The notes under the pieces were generated by a model that ran no database searches, was not told where the DNA came from, and worked only from the letters and a program-made list of their open reading frames with translations. From the NCBI RefSeq assembly GCF_001523745.2, contig NZ_CP013386.1, forward strand, positions 1,364,001-1,428,000: a DNA stretch of 64,000 bases. Reading direction: 5' to 3'. The DNA comes from Burkholderia mayonis. Its GTDB lineage: Bacteria; Pseudomonadota; Gammaproteobacteria; Burkholderiales; Burkholderiaceae. Position numbers and translations under genes: made by a program. The first letter of the stretch is position 1. Every line of letters begins with the position of its first letter. This document shows, piece after piece, positions 19,051 through 29,867 of the stretch.

Positions 19051-19260
19051 ATGAAATGGACCGATTCCCGCGAGATCGCGATCGCGCTCGCGGACAAGCA
19101 TCCGGACGTCGATCCGCAGCGGATCAATTTTGTCGATCTGCGCCAGTGGGTGCTGGCGCTGGATGGTTTCGACGATGATCCGAAGCATTCGGGCGAGAAG
19201 ATCCTCGAGGCGATCCAGGCGCACTGGATCGACGAATCGGACTTCGACGACGAAGACTGA
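19051..19260 (+). CDS. iscX: Fe-S assembly protein IscX (YfhJ)
   Basis: Small acidic protein, 69 aa, that binds IscS and modulates its activity. MKWTDSREIAIALADKHPDV and the DDPKHSGEKILEAIQAHW core are typical, and the C-terminus is Asp/Glu-rich. A strong GAGGAGG Shine-Dalgarno lies 8 nt upstream. Last gene of the isc operon; a strong terminator follows 240 bp later. Confidence 0.95.
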   Translation: MKWTDSREIAIALADKHPDVDPQRINFVDLRQWVLALDGFDDDPKHSGEKILEAIQAHWIDESDFDDED

Positions 19261-19614
19261 TGGACCGGGGCCGCGCCGATCGGTGTCGATTGTCGTCGAT
19301 CGACGGGCGCGGCCGCTTGGCGGAGCGACGTGGCGCGGTCGCGCGCCGTGCGGGGATGGCGAGTGTTCGATAGCCGTGCGTGGGACCGATGTGCGCCGCA
19401 ATCGATGGTGTCGCCCCGCAATCGGTCGCCTGACAGCGCAACGGCGCAACCAACCGGATCGCGACGGCGCCGCTTCGGCGAAATCTGCGGCGATCGCGTC
19501 AAGAAAAACGGCTCGTGAAGCGATCACGAGCCGTTTTTTTCATGGTCGGCCGATACTGTCGAGGCGGCCGACCAGCGGGCGTGCGACGCGCGGCCTCGAC
19601 GCCGCGCGTTCGCG
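19261..19614. other. Intergenic region iscX / glycine-zipper gene
   Basis: 354 bp between two convergent genes. Apart from the terminator at 19504-19540, nothing recognisable was seen. Confidence 0.6.
19504..19540. terminator. Bidirectional terminator of the isc operon
   Basis: AAAAACGGCTCGTGA (19504-19518) pairs perfectly with 19524-19538 across a 5-nt loop. It is followed by T on the plus strand and preceded by A-rich sequence, so it also serves the convergent gene. Confidence 0.92.
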
Positions 19615-20340
19615 TCACGTGCCGACGAGCGAACCGTTCTCGACGCGCACGCGCTGGCCTTGGCCGAACGGCGGCGGGTTGTGGTATGTGAACGTACGCG
19701 TCGAGCCGTCCTGCATCTGCACCTGGACTTGATAGTCGGTTTCGCTGCGGACCTGTTTTTCGACTGCATTGCCGGCGAGGCCACCGCCCAACGCGCCGAT
19801 GATCGTCATCGCGGTGCGGCCGTTGCCGTGACCGAACTGATTGCCAACGAGGCCGCCTGCGGCCGCGCCGCCGATCGCGCCGATCCCCGAGCTCGTGCCC
19901 GCCGTGCGCACCGGCACGATCGCGGCGACGGTGCCGCAGGTCGCGCAGTACGTCGATTGCTGCTGCTGTTGCGGATACGGCTGCTGCGCATATTGCGGCG
20001 GCTGCGGCGCGGTCGACGCGCGGCGATGATGAACCGGGCGCGGCGCGGGCTTCGGCGCCGCTTGTGCGACCGCCTGGCGTTCCGCGGCCTGCTGCTGCGC
20101 GGCTTGCGCGGCGAGCGCGGTGCTCGCCGCGGCGGCCGTGTCGACGGCCGGCTGCGACGCGATCAGTGCGGCCTGCGTCTGCGGGTTCTGCGCATCGGTG
20201 CTGCTCGCCTTCGGGAACAGGCCCGTGACGGCGGCCGTCGCGGCGAGGCTCGCGATGATGACGGCGCCTGCGGCCGTCGCGACGAGCGGATGGATGCGCT
20301 GACGTTGTTGCGTGGTGGTGTTCTGGTTCTGGTTGTCCAT
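19615..20340 (-). CDS. Glycine-zipper 2TM-domain protein (17-kDa surface antigen type)
   Basis: Envelope protein of 241 aa. A single hydrophobic helix near the N-terminus (about residues 19-42) is followed by an Ala/Gln-rich, then Pro/Gln-rich spacer with a CATC pair. The glycine-zipper block comes next (GIGAIGGAAAGGLVGNQFGHGNG and IIGALGGGLAGNAVEKQ). The last 45 residues (YQVQVQMQDGSTRTFTYHN, then QRVRVENG) match the 17-kDa antigen/SlyB-like C-terminal domain. Start 20340 (MDNQNQN) has GGAGAG upstream. The 5' leader contains a hairpin, GATCGGAGC (20359-20367) against GCTCCGATC (20384-20392). Function unknown. Confidence 0.85.
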   Translation of the reverse strand: MDNQNQNTTTQQRQRIHPLVATAAGAVIIASLAATAAVTGLFPKASSTDAQNPQTQAALIASQPAVDTAAAASTALAAQAAQQQAAERQAVAQAAPKPAPRPVHHRRASTAPQPPQYAQQPYPQQQQQSTYCATCGTVAAIVPVRTAGTSSGIGAIGGAAAGGLVGNQFGHGNGRTAMTIIGALGGGLAGNAVEKQVRSETDYQVQVQMQDGSTRTFTYHNPPPFGQGQRVRVENGSLVGT

Positions 20341-20696
20341 TTTCGACTCTCCGGTGTCGATCGGAGCGAGCGCTTTATCCGTTGCTCCGATCCCATGCAA
20401 AGCGTGCCGCACACGATCGTGCGTTATTTTCTGGAGCTAAGTGTCGATCAAACGCCGTGGGCACGCCGTTTCAAGTTGTAACGATTCGCTGCGGAAACTT
20501 GCGTGTGAAACACTGTCAAATGCCCGCTCGCGCAAGCGGCGCAAAGGAAGCGAAGAGACGGGGACGGAAGAGGGAGGCGGCGCGGCGGCCGGGATTTACG
20601 GGCGGTTACAAAGCGGGCGGGTTTGCCGCTGTCCGCCACCGTTTTCCGCCTCGGGGAAGCGGGCGAAAAACGGGCGGAAGACGGCCCGCGCGGGGA
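20341..20696. other. Intergenic region lysS / glycine-zipper gene
   Basis: 356 bp holding the leader hairpin of the glycine-zipper gene (20359-20392) and an otherwise unremarkable GC-rich stretch downstream of lysS. No gene and no clear terminator for lysS was seen. Confidence 0.5.
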
Positions 20697-22223
20697 TCAG
20701 TCCTCGCGGCGCAGGTGCGGGAACAGCAGCACGTCGCGGATCGTCGGGCTGTCGGTGAGCAGCATTACGAGACGGTCGATGCCGATCCCGCAGCCGCCTG
20801 TCGGAGGCATCCCGTATTCGAGCGCGCGGATGTAGTCGGCGTCGAAGAACATCGCTTCCTCGTCGCCCGCGTCCTTCTGCTCGACCTGCTTCTTGAAGCG
20901 CGCAGCCTGGTCTTCGGGATCGTTCAGCTCCGAGAAGCCGTTCGCGATCTCGCGGCCGGTGATGAAGAGCTCGAAGCGCTCGGTGATGCCCGGCACCGTG
21001 TCCGATTCGCGCGCGAGCGGCGACACTTCGATCGGGTAGTCGATGATGAAGGTCGGCTCCCACAGCTGCGGTTCTGCGGTTTCCTCGAAGAGCGCGAGCT
21101 GCAGCGCGCCGATGCCTGCGTTCAGGAACGCCGGCTGCGTGACGTCGACACCGAGGCGCTTCAGTTCGCTGCGCAAGTAAGCGTCGTCCGACAACTGGCC
21201 GTGCGTGTAGTTCGGCGCGAACTTCTGGATCGCCTGCGTGATCGTGAGCCGATGGAACGGCTTCGCGAGATCGAGCTCGCGGCCCTGGTACTGGATCGTC
21301 GCGGTGCCGAGCGCGTCGACGGCCGCCTGACGGATCAACTGCTCGGTGAAGTCCATCAGCCAGCGGTAGTCGGTATACGCGGCGTAGAACTCCATCATCG
21401 TGAATTCCGGGTTGTGGCGCGGCGACACGCCCTCGTTGCGGAAATTCCGGTTGATCTCGAACACGCGCTCGAAGCCGCCGACGATGAGGCGCTTCAGGTA
21501 CAGCTCGGGCGCGATGCGCAGGAACATCTGCATGTCGAGCGCGTTGTGATGCGTGACGAACGGCTTCGCCGCCGCACCGCCCGGGATCGGGTGCAGCATC
21601 GGCGTCTCGACTTCCATGAAGTCGGCGTCGCCCATGAACTTGCGGATCGACGCGATCGCCTTCGTGCGCGCGCGGAACGTCGAGCGCGTCTCCGGCGTGA
21701 CGATCAGGTCGACGTAGCGCTGGCGATAGCGCGTCTCCTGATCCGCGAGGCCGTGGAATTTGTCGGGCAGCGGGCGCAGCGCCTTCGACAGCAGCCGCAG
21801 CGCCGTGCACTTCACCGACAGCTCGCCCTTGTTCGTGCGGAACAGCACGCCGCGCGCGGCGATGATGTCGCCCAGGTCCCACTTCTTGAACGCGTCGTAG
21901 GTCTCGGCGCCGACGTCGGCCGGCGTCACGAAGAACTGGATTTGGCCCGAGCCGTCCTGCACCGTCGCGAAGCTCGCCTTGCCCATCACGCGCTTGAGCA
22001 TCATCCGGCCGGCGATCGCGACTTCGAGGTGCTTCGCTTCGAGCGCTTCCTTGTCGGCGTCCGCGTATTCGTTCTGCAGATCGGCCGCATGGCGGGTCGG
22101 CTGGAAGTCGTTCGGATAGGCGATGCCTTGGTCGCGCAGCGCGCGCAGCTTGTCGCGGCGTTCCGCGACGATCTGGTTTTCGTCCGCTGCGACAGCGGCC
22201 TGCGGTTGGGTCGGTTCGGTCAT
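20697..22223 (-). CDS. lysS: Lysyl-tRNA synthetase, class II
   Basis: Charges tRNA-Lys, 508 aa (E. coli LysS 505). An N-terminal OB-fold anticodon-binding domain spans about residues 60-160. The class II catalytic core has motif 2 ([20 protein letters not shown]) and motif 3 ([15 protein letters not shown]). Start at 22223 (MTEPTQPQ), 86 bp after the prfB stop. The prfB-lysS pair is conserved in many proteobacteria and suggests co-transcription. Confidence 0.97.
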   Translation of the reverse strand: MTEPTQPQAAVAADENQIVAERRDKLRALRDQGIAYPNDFQPTRHAADLQNEYADADKEALEAKHLEVAIAGRMMLKRVMGKASFATVQDGSGQIQFFVTPADVGAETYDAFKKWDLGDIIAARGVLFRTNKGELSVKCTALRLLSKALRPLPDKFHGLADQETRYRQRYVDLIVTPETRSTFRARTKAIASIRKFMGDADFMEVETPMLHPIPGGAAAKPFVTHHNALDMQMFLRIAPELYLKRLIVGGFERVFEINRNFRNEGVSPRHNPEFTMMEFYAAYTDYRWLMDFTEQLIRQAAVDALGTATIQYQGRELDLAKPFHRLTITQAIQKFAPNYTHGQLSDDAYLRSELKRLGVDVTQPAFLNAGIGALQLALFEETAEPQLWEPTFIIDYPIEVSPLARESDTVPGITERFELFITGREIANGFSELNDPEDQAARFKKQVEQKDAGDEEAMFFDADYIRALEYGMPPTGGCGIGIDRLVMLLTDSPTIRDVLLFPHLRRED

Positions 22224-22309
22224 GATGGTCGGGTTCGAGGGTAATGCGGCAGCGGGGCGCGGCGCCGATGCGGCCGGCGCGCGGGTCGGCCGCGCCCGCG
22301 CGGGGGCGC

Positions 22310-23414
22310 TTACACGCCCTGTTTGAGGCTCGCGCCGATGAAGTCGTCGAGGTCGCCGTCGAGGACGGCCTTCGTATTGCTCATTTCGACGTTCGTGCGC
22401 AGATCCTTCACGCGGCTCTGGTCGAGCACGTACGAGCGGATCTGGTGGCCCCAGCCCACGTCGGTCTTGCTCGATTCGAGCTTGTCCTGCTCGGCCTGGC
22501 GCTTGCGCAGCTCGGCTTCGTACAGGCGCGACTTCAGCATCGCCATCGCTTCCGCACGGTTGCGGTGCTGCGAGCGGTCGTTCTGGCACTGGACGACGAT
22601 GCCCGTCGGCATGTGCGTGATCCGCACGGCCGAGTCGGTCTTGTTGATGTGCTGGCCGCCCGCGCCCGATGCGCGGTACGTGTCGATGCGCAGATCGGCC
22701 GGGTTGACCTCGACTTCGATCGAATCGTCGATTTCCGGATAGACGAACACCGACGAGAACGACGTGTGACGGCCGCCCGACGAATCGAACGGCGACTTGC
22801 GCACGAGGCGGTGAATGCCGGTTTCGGTGCGCAGATAGCCGTACGCGTATTCGCCCGAGACCTTGATCGTCGCGTTCTTGATGCCGGCGACGTCGCCGTC
22901 GGATTCTTCGAGCACTTCCGCCTTGAAGCCCTTGCGTTCGCAGTAGCGCAGGTACTGGCGCAGCAGCATCGACGCCCAGTCGCACGCCTCGGTGCCGCCG
23001 GCGCCGGCCTGGATGTCGATGAAGCAGTTGTTCGGATCGGCCGGGTTCGAGAACATCCGGCGGAATTCGATGTCGGCGACGCGCGCCTCGAGTTTCGCCG
23101 CGTCCTCTTCGGTCGCGAGAAGCGTGTCTTCGTCGCCTTCCTCGTGGGCGAGGTCGAACAGGTCCTGCGCGTCGCGCAGGTCGTTATCGAGCGCCGTGAG
23201 CGTCATGACGACGCCCTCGAGCGACTTCTTCTCGCGGCCGAGCGCCTGGGCGTTCTTCGAGTCGTTCCAGACGTTCGGGTCTTCGAGTTGCTTGTTGACT
23301 TCGGCTAGACGTGCAGACTTGACGTCGTAGTCAAAGATACCCCCGTAGCTCGCCCGCGCGCCGGCGCAGGTCCGCGAGGGAGCTTTCGATCGCGTTCAGA
23401 CGTTCCGCTTCCAT
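22310..23414 (-). CDS. prfB: Peptide chain release factor 2, expressed through a programmed +1 frameshift
   Basis: Class I release factor for UAA/UGA stops, 367 aa after frameshifting. The first 27 codons ([20 protein letters not shown] to GYL, 23414-23334) end at an in-frame TGA (23333-23331). The context read on the minus strand is GGGGG-TAT-CTT-TGA-C, the classic autoregulatory RF2 slip site with an internal Shine-Dalgarno-like G-run. After a +1 slip the frame continues [13 protein letters not shown] to the stop at 22310. The stop-recognition SPF tripeptide ([10 protein letters not shown]) and catalytic GGQ (GAGGQHINK) are present. Confidence 0.97.
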
Positions 23415-23881
23415 GATCTTGTTCGCTTTTGACGCTTCGTGAAAAAGAGAAATTATAGCCGATCGACGGCCTCGGCCGGTACGGCGCGGCGCAGGCGGCG
23501 GTGCGCGGCGCGGCGCGCGGGGGCCGCCGATTCGGTGCGCGGCGGGCGGGACGGCGATCGGAGTAGCGGCATTCGAGGCCATGCGCATGCGGCGCGGGAC
23601 GGCTGCGCGCCGATCGTGCCGATCCGACTCGTCAGGAATCGGTGACGGATCTGCGTGCGGATGCGGGCGCGCGTGGCGGCATCGGGGACGATGCACGACT
23701 GGAGGCGAGCGGGGCGGGCGTCTTGATCGCACGGCGCGTCCGTATTCGAGGCGAAGCCGGGCGCGACGCCGCGCTGCAACGCGCCCGTCCCGCGGATCGC
23801 CGCGCTCGTCCCGTACGAGCGATCGCGCGAATCGATGTCGCTCGGTTCGGTTCGGCGCGTTCCGACGATCGGCGGCGCGCC
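23415..23881. other. Intergenic region recJ / prfB
   Basis: 467 bp, very GC-rich. Several frames are open only because of composition. No start/Shine-Dalgarno pair, conserved domain or terminator was convincing, so no gene is called. The prfB promoter should lie here. Confidence 0.5.
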
Positions 23882-25576
23882 CTACGCCGCGTGCTCGACG
23901 ATCAGCTGCACGCGCGTCATGCCGTTCCACGTGTCGCTCGCGAGCCGGAACGCGACCGTCGCGCGCGCGGGCAGCGGCTCGGCGTGGTTGAACCAGATCG
24001 CGTTGAAGCGCTGGCGGCCGCGCATCAGTTGCAGTTTCAGGTGCTTGTCCTTGACGAGCGCCTGCGACGCTACATCGAATTCGCCCGAGAAGAGCGGCGC
24101 CGGAAAGCCCTGGCCCCAGACGGCCGAATCGAGCAGCTCGACGACCTGCGGCGTGAAATACGCGTCCTCGAGATCGCCGTCTGTCTCGATCACGCGCGCG
24201 AGCACATCGTCGGACAGCCGTTCGCGCGCGACCGCCTCGAACGCGGCGGCGAAGCGCGGCACGTTCTTGGTATCGAGCGTGACGCCCGCCGCCATCGCGT
24301 GGCCGCCGAACGTGACGATCAGATCGGGTTCGCGTTTCGAGATCAGGTCGATCGCGTCGCGCAAATGGAACCCGGGGATCGAGCGGCCCGAGCCCTTCAC
24401 GCGCGCGCCGCTGTCGTCCGCGTGCGCGAACGTGAACGCCGGCCGGTGAAAGCGCTCCTTCAGCCGCCCCGCGACGATGCCGATCACGCCCTGGTGCCAT
24501 TCGGGGTTGAAGAGCGTGATCGTCGCCGCTTCGGCCGGGTCGACCGACGCGAGATCGGCGAGCGCCTGCTGCTGCATGCCCGCCTCGATCTCGCGCCGCT
24601 CGCGGTTCATCGCGTCGAGCTGCTGGGCGAGCTCCCACGCGCGGCCGACGTCGTCGGTCGTCAGGCATTCGATCCCGAGCGACATGTCGGACAGGCGGCC
24701 TGCCGCGTTCAGGCGCGGGCCGAGGCCGAAGCCCAGATCGAAGCCGGATGCGCTGCGCGCTTCGCGCGCCGCCGCGCGAAAGAGCGCCGCGATGCCGGGC
24801 TGCATCCGGCCGTTGCGGATCCGCTGCAGGCCCTGCGCGACGAGCACGCGGTTGTTGCCGTCGAGGCGCACGACGTCGGCGACCGTGCCGAGCGCGACGA
24901 GGTCGAGGAGGCCGTCGAGCCGCGGCTCGGGACGCGCGTCGCCGAACGCGCCGCGCGCGCGCAGCTCGGCGCGCAGCGCGAGCAGCACGTAGAACATCAC
25001 GCCGACGCCCGCGATGTGCTTGCTCGGAAACGCGCAGCCCGGCTGGTTCGGATTGACGATCGCGCGCGCGGCGGGCAGCGTGTCGCCGGGCAGGTGATGA
25101 TCGGTGACGAGCACGTCGATGCCGCGGGCATTCGCGGCCGCGACGCCGTCGACGCTCGCGATCCCGTTGTCGACGGTGATCAGCAGATCGGGCTTGCGCG
25201 CGGCGGCGAGCTCGACGATCTCGGGCGTCAAGCCATAGCCGTACTCGAAGCGGTTCGGCACCAGGTAGTCGATCTTCGCGCCGAACATGCTCAGGCCGCG
25301 CACGGCGACCGCGCATGCGGTCGCGCCGTCGCAGTCGTAGTCGGCGACGACGAGCATCTTGCGGCCGGCCTCGAGCGCGTCCGCGAGCAGCGCGGCGGCG
25401 TCCGCGCAGCCTTTGAGCTGCGCGGGCGGCACGAGGCGCGACAGCGCGGTTTCGACGTCGGCGGGCGACGTGATCCCGCGCGCCGCATAGAGGCGGGCGA
25501 GCACGGGATGCAGTCCGTGGCGGGCGAGCGCGTCGAGCGCGGCGGGGGCGGGCGAGCGGGTGACGATGTGGGTCAT
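23882..25576 (-). CDS. recJ: Single-stranded-DNA-specific 5'-3' exonuclease RecJ
   Basis: DHH-superfamily nuclease of recombination and repair, 564 aa. Motifs in order are DYDCDGATA (motif I), VDNGIASVDG (II), TDHHLPG (III, DHH) and, later, GGHAMAAGVTL (DHHA1 domain). A C-terminal OB-like domain ends RVQLIVEHAA. Start at 25576 (MTHIVTRSPAP). The neighbouring RpfE-like gene ends 14 bp upstream of this start; both read the same way. Confidence 0.95.
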   Translation of the reverse strand: MTHIVTRSPAPAALDALARHGLHPVLARLYAARGITSPADVETALSRLVPPAQLKGCADAAALLADALEAGRKMLVVADYDCDGATACAVAVRGLSMFGAKIDYLVPNRFEYGYGLTPEIVELAAARKPDLLITVDNGIASVDGVAAANARGIDVLVTDHHLPGDTLPAARAIVNPNQPGCAFPSKHIAGVGVMFYVLLALRAELRARGAFGDARPEPRLDGLLDLVALGTVADVVRLDGNNRVLVAQGLQRIRNGRMQPGIAALFRAAAREARSASGFDLGFGLGPRLNAAGRLSDMSLGIECLTTDDVGRAWELAQQLDAMNRERREIEAGMQQQALADLASVDPAEAATITLFNPEWHQGVIGIVAGRLKERFHRPAFTFAHADDSGARVKGSGRSIPGFHLRDAIDLISKREPDLIVTFGGHAMAAGVTLDTKNVPRFAAAFEAVARERLSDDVLARVIETDGDLEDAYFTPQVVELLDSAVWGQGFPAPLFSGEFDVASQALVKDKHLKLQLMRGRQRFNAIWFNHAEPLPARATVAFRLASDTWNGMTRVQLIVEHAA

Positions 25577-25590
25577 GCGAAGCGGTTGCG

Positions 25591-26667
25591 TTATTCGAGC
25601 AGGGAGGCGAGCGTGCGGCGGCGCCAGAATTTGCGCAGATCGCCGCGCGTCGCGGCGAGCGTCGCGGTGCTCGTATCGCCGCAGAGCGTGAGCGCGAGCT
25701 CGCCGACGCGGCCTCGCGCGAGCGCGTCGAGCGCGGGTGCGAACCAGTCGCGCTCGAGCGCGGCGAGCGCGTCGTGCCAGCGCGCCCAGTCCTGCTCGAT
25801 GAACGGCGTCGTCAGCGCGTCGAGCTCGACGAGCGTCGTGTCGCTCGATTGCGCCGCGGCGCCGGCGGCGAGCGCATCGAATGCGGCGGGTGGCTCTCCC
25901 GCGGCCGAACCCGCCGCAAGCGCGAGCCCGCGTGCGCCGGGCGAGCGCGACAACACGCGCGCGAACGGGCTCGTCACCGGCTTCATCGCGCCTTGCGCGT
26001 GGAACCAGATCGAATTGACGGCAGGATAGCCGCGCGCTTCGCGCGCCTCGTTGACGGGGTGCTGGAACCACGCCATCTGCACTTCGTTCTGCAGCTTCAT
26101 CCAGGCGCGCGAGCGTTCGCCCGTCTGCGTCTCGTGCGGCAGCCAGATCTCGATGTTGCGTCCGCTCGCGCGCAGCGGCGCGGCGCCCGCGAGTCCGGCG
26201 AGCTGCGGGCTCGACAGATACCAGCGCGATGCCCGCGGCGCCTGCAGCTTCACGCCGAGCTCCTCGATCAGCGGGCGCGCCGTGTCGAGGAGCGCGGCGG
26301 CTTCGTCGTCGCCGATCTCGAGCGACGCGGGATCGATCAGCACGAGGTGATCAGTCGCGATCCGCACGTGCACGGGCTCGACGCACGCCCATGTGTCGTC
26401 GCCCGGCGTGCCGCCGTCGGCGATGAGCATGTACGGCGCGAGCGGCGCGTCGTCGGCGTCGGCGGGAATCGCGCCGAACTGGCGCGCGAGCCAGCGTTCG
26501 TTTGGCAGCGTGCGCTGGAAATCTTCGCCGACCGTGCGTTCGACGAGGCGCGCGCGAGCGAGAAGCTTGTCGAGCGCGGGGCTGTCGAGCGTGTGGAGGG
26601 AGGACGCGGCGTCGGCGACCGACGGCAGCGCGAAAGGCACGAGGAAGTGAAGACGTTGGGCACGCAT
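25591..26667 (-). CDS. Conserved RpfE-like protein of unknown function
   Basis: 358 aa, cytoplasmic, with no signal peptide or TM helix. It begins MRAQRLHFLVPFALPSV and contains ADGGTPGDDTWACVEPVHVR, IWLPHETQTG and NSIWFHAQGAM. This resembles the conserved family next to recJ in Xanthomonas (rpfE) and Ralstonia, sometimes labelled a phosphoglycerate-mutase-like regulator. The position beside recJ supports that. No catalytic residues could be assigned. An alternative start four codons upstream (26679) is possible. Confidence 0.65.
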   Translation of the reverse strand: MRAQRLHFLVPFALPSVADAASSLHTLDSPALDKLLARARLVERTVGEDFQRTLPNERWLARQFGAIPADADDAPLAPYMLIADGGTPGDDTWACVEPVHVRIATDHLVLIDPASLEIGDDEAAALLDTARPLIEELGVKLQAPRASRWYLSSPQLAGLAGAAPLRASGRNIEIWLPHETQTGERSRAWMKLQNEVQMAWFQHPVNEAREARGYPAVNSIWFHAQGAMKPVTSPFARVLSRSPGARGLALAAGSAAGEPPAAFDALAAGAAAQSSDTTLVELDALTTPFIEQDWARWHDALAALERDWFAPALDALARGRVGELALTLCGDTSTATLAATRGDLRKFWRRRTLASLLE

Positions 26668-27028
26668 GATGGTGCGCATTGTAGGCCAAACGGCAAGGCC
26701 GGTCGCCGATGCCGCGCCGTACGTCGCGTGCGCGGCGCGCGTAACTCCGTTGGTAAAATTGCGGATCGGCGCAGCGCACGCGTCGCTTGTCGGCGCACGC
26801 TGCCCGCGGCGAAGGCGCACCCGCGAGTATCGGTCGACGCCGCATCGATCGCGCCTGACGTGGCGGATTCGATCGAATCCGCCACGTCGCCGCCGGCCGG
26901 CCTGATCCGGAGCGTTTTCAGGGTCGGTTAAGCATTGTGTGGCACACTGCGCGCGTGACCGGGCAGGCCCGGTTCCTGCGCGCGGATTCGCGCGGCGCGC
27001 GGCGTCCCAACCAGCAGAAAGGATACGC
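26668..27028. other. Divergent intergenic region rpfE-like / lolC
   Basis: 361 bp. It holds a perfect 32-bp palindrome (26857-26888) and a TAAAAT that could be a -10 element (about 26753, plus). No gene was supported. Confidence 0.5.
26857..26888. promoter_or_regulatory. Perfect 32-bp palindrome upstream of lolC
   Basis: GACGTGGCGGATTCGA (26857-26872) is followed immediately by its exact reverse complement (26873-26888), with no spacer. No T-run follows and both neighbours point away from it, so it is not an obvious terminator. Operator or cruciform are the open possibilities. Confidence 0.6.
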
Positions 27029-28274
27029 TTGAAACTTCCGTACGAATGGCAGATCGGCTGGCGCTACACGCGCGCCGGCAAACGCACGACCGGCAACGGC
27101 TTCATCTCCTTCATCGCGCTCGTGTCGATGCTCGGGATCGCGCTCGGCGTCGCGGCGCTCATCGTCGTGCTGTCCGTGATGAACGGCTTCCAGAAAGAAG
27201 TGCGCGACCGGATGCTGTCGGTGCTCGCGCACGTCGAGGTCTTTTCGCCGACGGGCTCGATGCCCGACTGGCAACTGACCGCGAAGGAGGCGCGCCTGAA
27301 TCCGTCCGTGATCGGCGCGGCGCCCTACGTCGACGCGCAGGCGCTACTCACGCGCCAGGACGCGGTGAGCGGCGTGATGCTGCGCGGCGTCGAGCCGTCG
27401 CTCGAGCCGCAGGTGTCCGACATCGGCAAGGACATGAAGGCGGGCGCGCTCACGGCGCTCGCGCCCGGCCAGTTCGGGATCGTGCTCGGCGACGCGCTCG
27501 CGGGCAATCTCGGCGTGGGCGTCGGCGACAAGGTCACGCTCGTCGCGCCGGAAGGCACGATCACGCCGGCCGGGATGATGCCGCGCCTCAAGCAGTTCAC
27601 GGTCGTCGGCCTCTTCGAATCCGGCCATTACGAATACGACAGCTCGCTCGCGATGATCGACATCCAGGACGCGCAGGCGCTCTTCCGGCTGCCCGCGCCG
27701 ACGGGCGTGCGGCTGCGCCTCACGGACATGCAGAAGGCGCCGCAGGTTGCGCGCGAGCTCGCGCACACGCTGTCGGGCGACTTGTACATCCGCGATTGGA
27801 CGCAGCAGAACAAGACGTGGTTCTCCGCGGTGCAGATCGAGAAGCGGATGATGTTCATCATCCTGACGCTCATCATCGCGGTCGCGGCGTTCAATCTCGT
27901 GTCGTCGCTCGTGATGACCGTGACGAACAAGCAGGCGGACATCGCGATCCTGCGCACGCTCGGCGCGCAGCCGGGCTCGATCATGAAGATCTTCGTCGTG
28001 CAGGGCGTGACGATCGGCTTCGCCGGCACCGCGACGGGCGTCGCGCTCGGCTGCCTGATCGCGTGGAGCATCCCGTGGCTCATCCCGATGATCGAGCATG
28101 CGTTCGGCGTGCAGTTCCTGCCGCCGTCGGTGTACTTCATCAGCGAGCTGCCGTCCGAGCTCGTGCCGGGCGATGTGATCAAGATTGGCGTGATCGCGTT
28201 CGCGCTGTCCGCGCTCGCGACGCTCTATCCGAGTTGGCGCGGCGCGAAGGTGCGCCCCGCGGAGGCGCTGCGCT

Positions 28275-28282
<8 letters not shown>
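27029..28282 (+). CDS. lolC: Lipoprotein-releasing ABC transporter permease LolC/LolE
   Basis: Inner-membrane permease of the Lol system that extracts outer-membrane lipoproteins and hands them to LolA, 417 aa. A TM helix near residues 23-48 ([20 protein letters not shown]) is followed by a large periplasmic MacB/Lol domain. Three TM helices lie in the last 150 residues (including [20 protein letters not shown]). The start is probably TTG 27029, because AGAAAGGA precedes it by 6 nt and the product begins [13 protein letters not shown] as in relatives. It overlaps lolD by 8 bp. Confidence 0.92.
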
Positions 28283-29024
<742 letters not shown>

Positions 29025-29028
29025 CGCG

Positions 29029-29817
29029 ATGTGGATCGACACGCACTGCCATCTCGACGCGGCCGAGTTCGACGCCGATCGCGGGGCCGTTGCCGATGCG
29101 GCGCGGGCGGCGGGCGTGTCGCGGATCGTGATCCCGAGTGTCGGGCGCGTGAATTTCGCGACGGTGCGCGAGCTCGCGCACGCGACGGAGGGTGCGGTGT
29201 ACGCGCTCGGCATTCATCCGATGTACACGCCGCATGCGCGCGACGAGGATCTCGACCGGCTGCGGATGGAGGTCGAGGCGAGCCTCGACGATCCGCGTTT
29301 CGTCGGCATCGGCGAGATCGGCCTCGACTACTTCGTGCCGGGGCTCGACGAGAACCGGCAGCAAGGCTTCTATGATGCGCAGCTGCGGCTCGCGCGCGAT
29401 TTCGATCTGCCGGTCGTGTGCCACGTGCGCAAGTCGCAGGATCGCGTGCTGGCCGGGCTGCGGCGCGCGGGCGTGCGGCGCGGCATCGCGCACGCGTTCA
29501 ACGGCAGCTTCCAGCAGGCCGATGCGTATCTCGCGCAAGGGCTCAAGCTCGGCTTCGGCGGCAACGTGACGTTCGGCCGCGCGCTGCAGATCAGGCGGCT
29601 CGCCGGGCAATTGCCGCTCGACGCGCTCGTGGTCGAGACCGACGCCCCGGACATTCCGCCCGAATGGCGCTACAGGCAGCGCAACACGCCCGACCAGGTG
29701 CCGCTCATCGGCGCGGCGATCGCCGCGCTGCGCGGCATCGACGTCGCCCGACTCTCGCTATCCACTTCGGCTAACGCGCTCGCCGCGCTGCCGCGTCTCG
29801 CGCTTTCGTCCGCATAA
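29029..29817 (+). CDS. TatD family metal-dependent hydrolase/DNase
   Basis: TIM-barrel amidohydrolase-like nuclease of the TatD/YjjV group, 262 aa. Metal ligands are visible: DTHCHLD at the N-terminus, GEIGLDY, CHVRK, AFNGS and ETDAPDIPPEWR. It starts 5 bp after lolD and is followed 50 bp later by comEC. Probable role in DNA repair or RNA processing, by family only. Confidence 0.92.
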   Translation: MWIDTHCHLDAAEFDADRGAVADAARAAGVSRIVIPSVGRVNFATVRELAHATEGAVYALGIHPMYTPHARDEDLDRLRMEVEASLDDPRFVGIGEIGLDYFVPGLDENRQQGFYDAQLRLARDFDLPVVCHVRKSQDRVLAGLRRAGVRRGIAHAFNGSFQQADAYLAQGLKLGFGGNVTFGRALQIRRLAGQLPLDALVVETDAPDIPPEWRYRQRNTPDQVPLIGAAIAALRGIDVARLSLSTSANALAALPRLALSSA

Positions 29818-29867
29818 TCGACCCGTGACCAGGCGCGCGCCCAGGCGGCGCGAAACACGGAGGCGCG

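Noticed and set aside
22310..23206. prfB as a 298-aa protein starting at ATG 23206
   Set aside because: The upstream frame with the CTT-TGA-C slip site encodes the conserved N-terminus, so the short start is an artefact.
23415..23881. Possible small gene between recJ and prfB
   Set aside because: Frames are Arg-rich with no ribosome site or recognisable domain.
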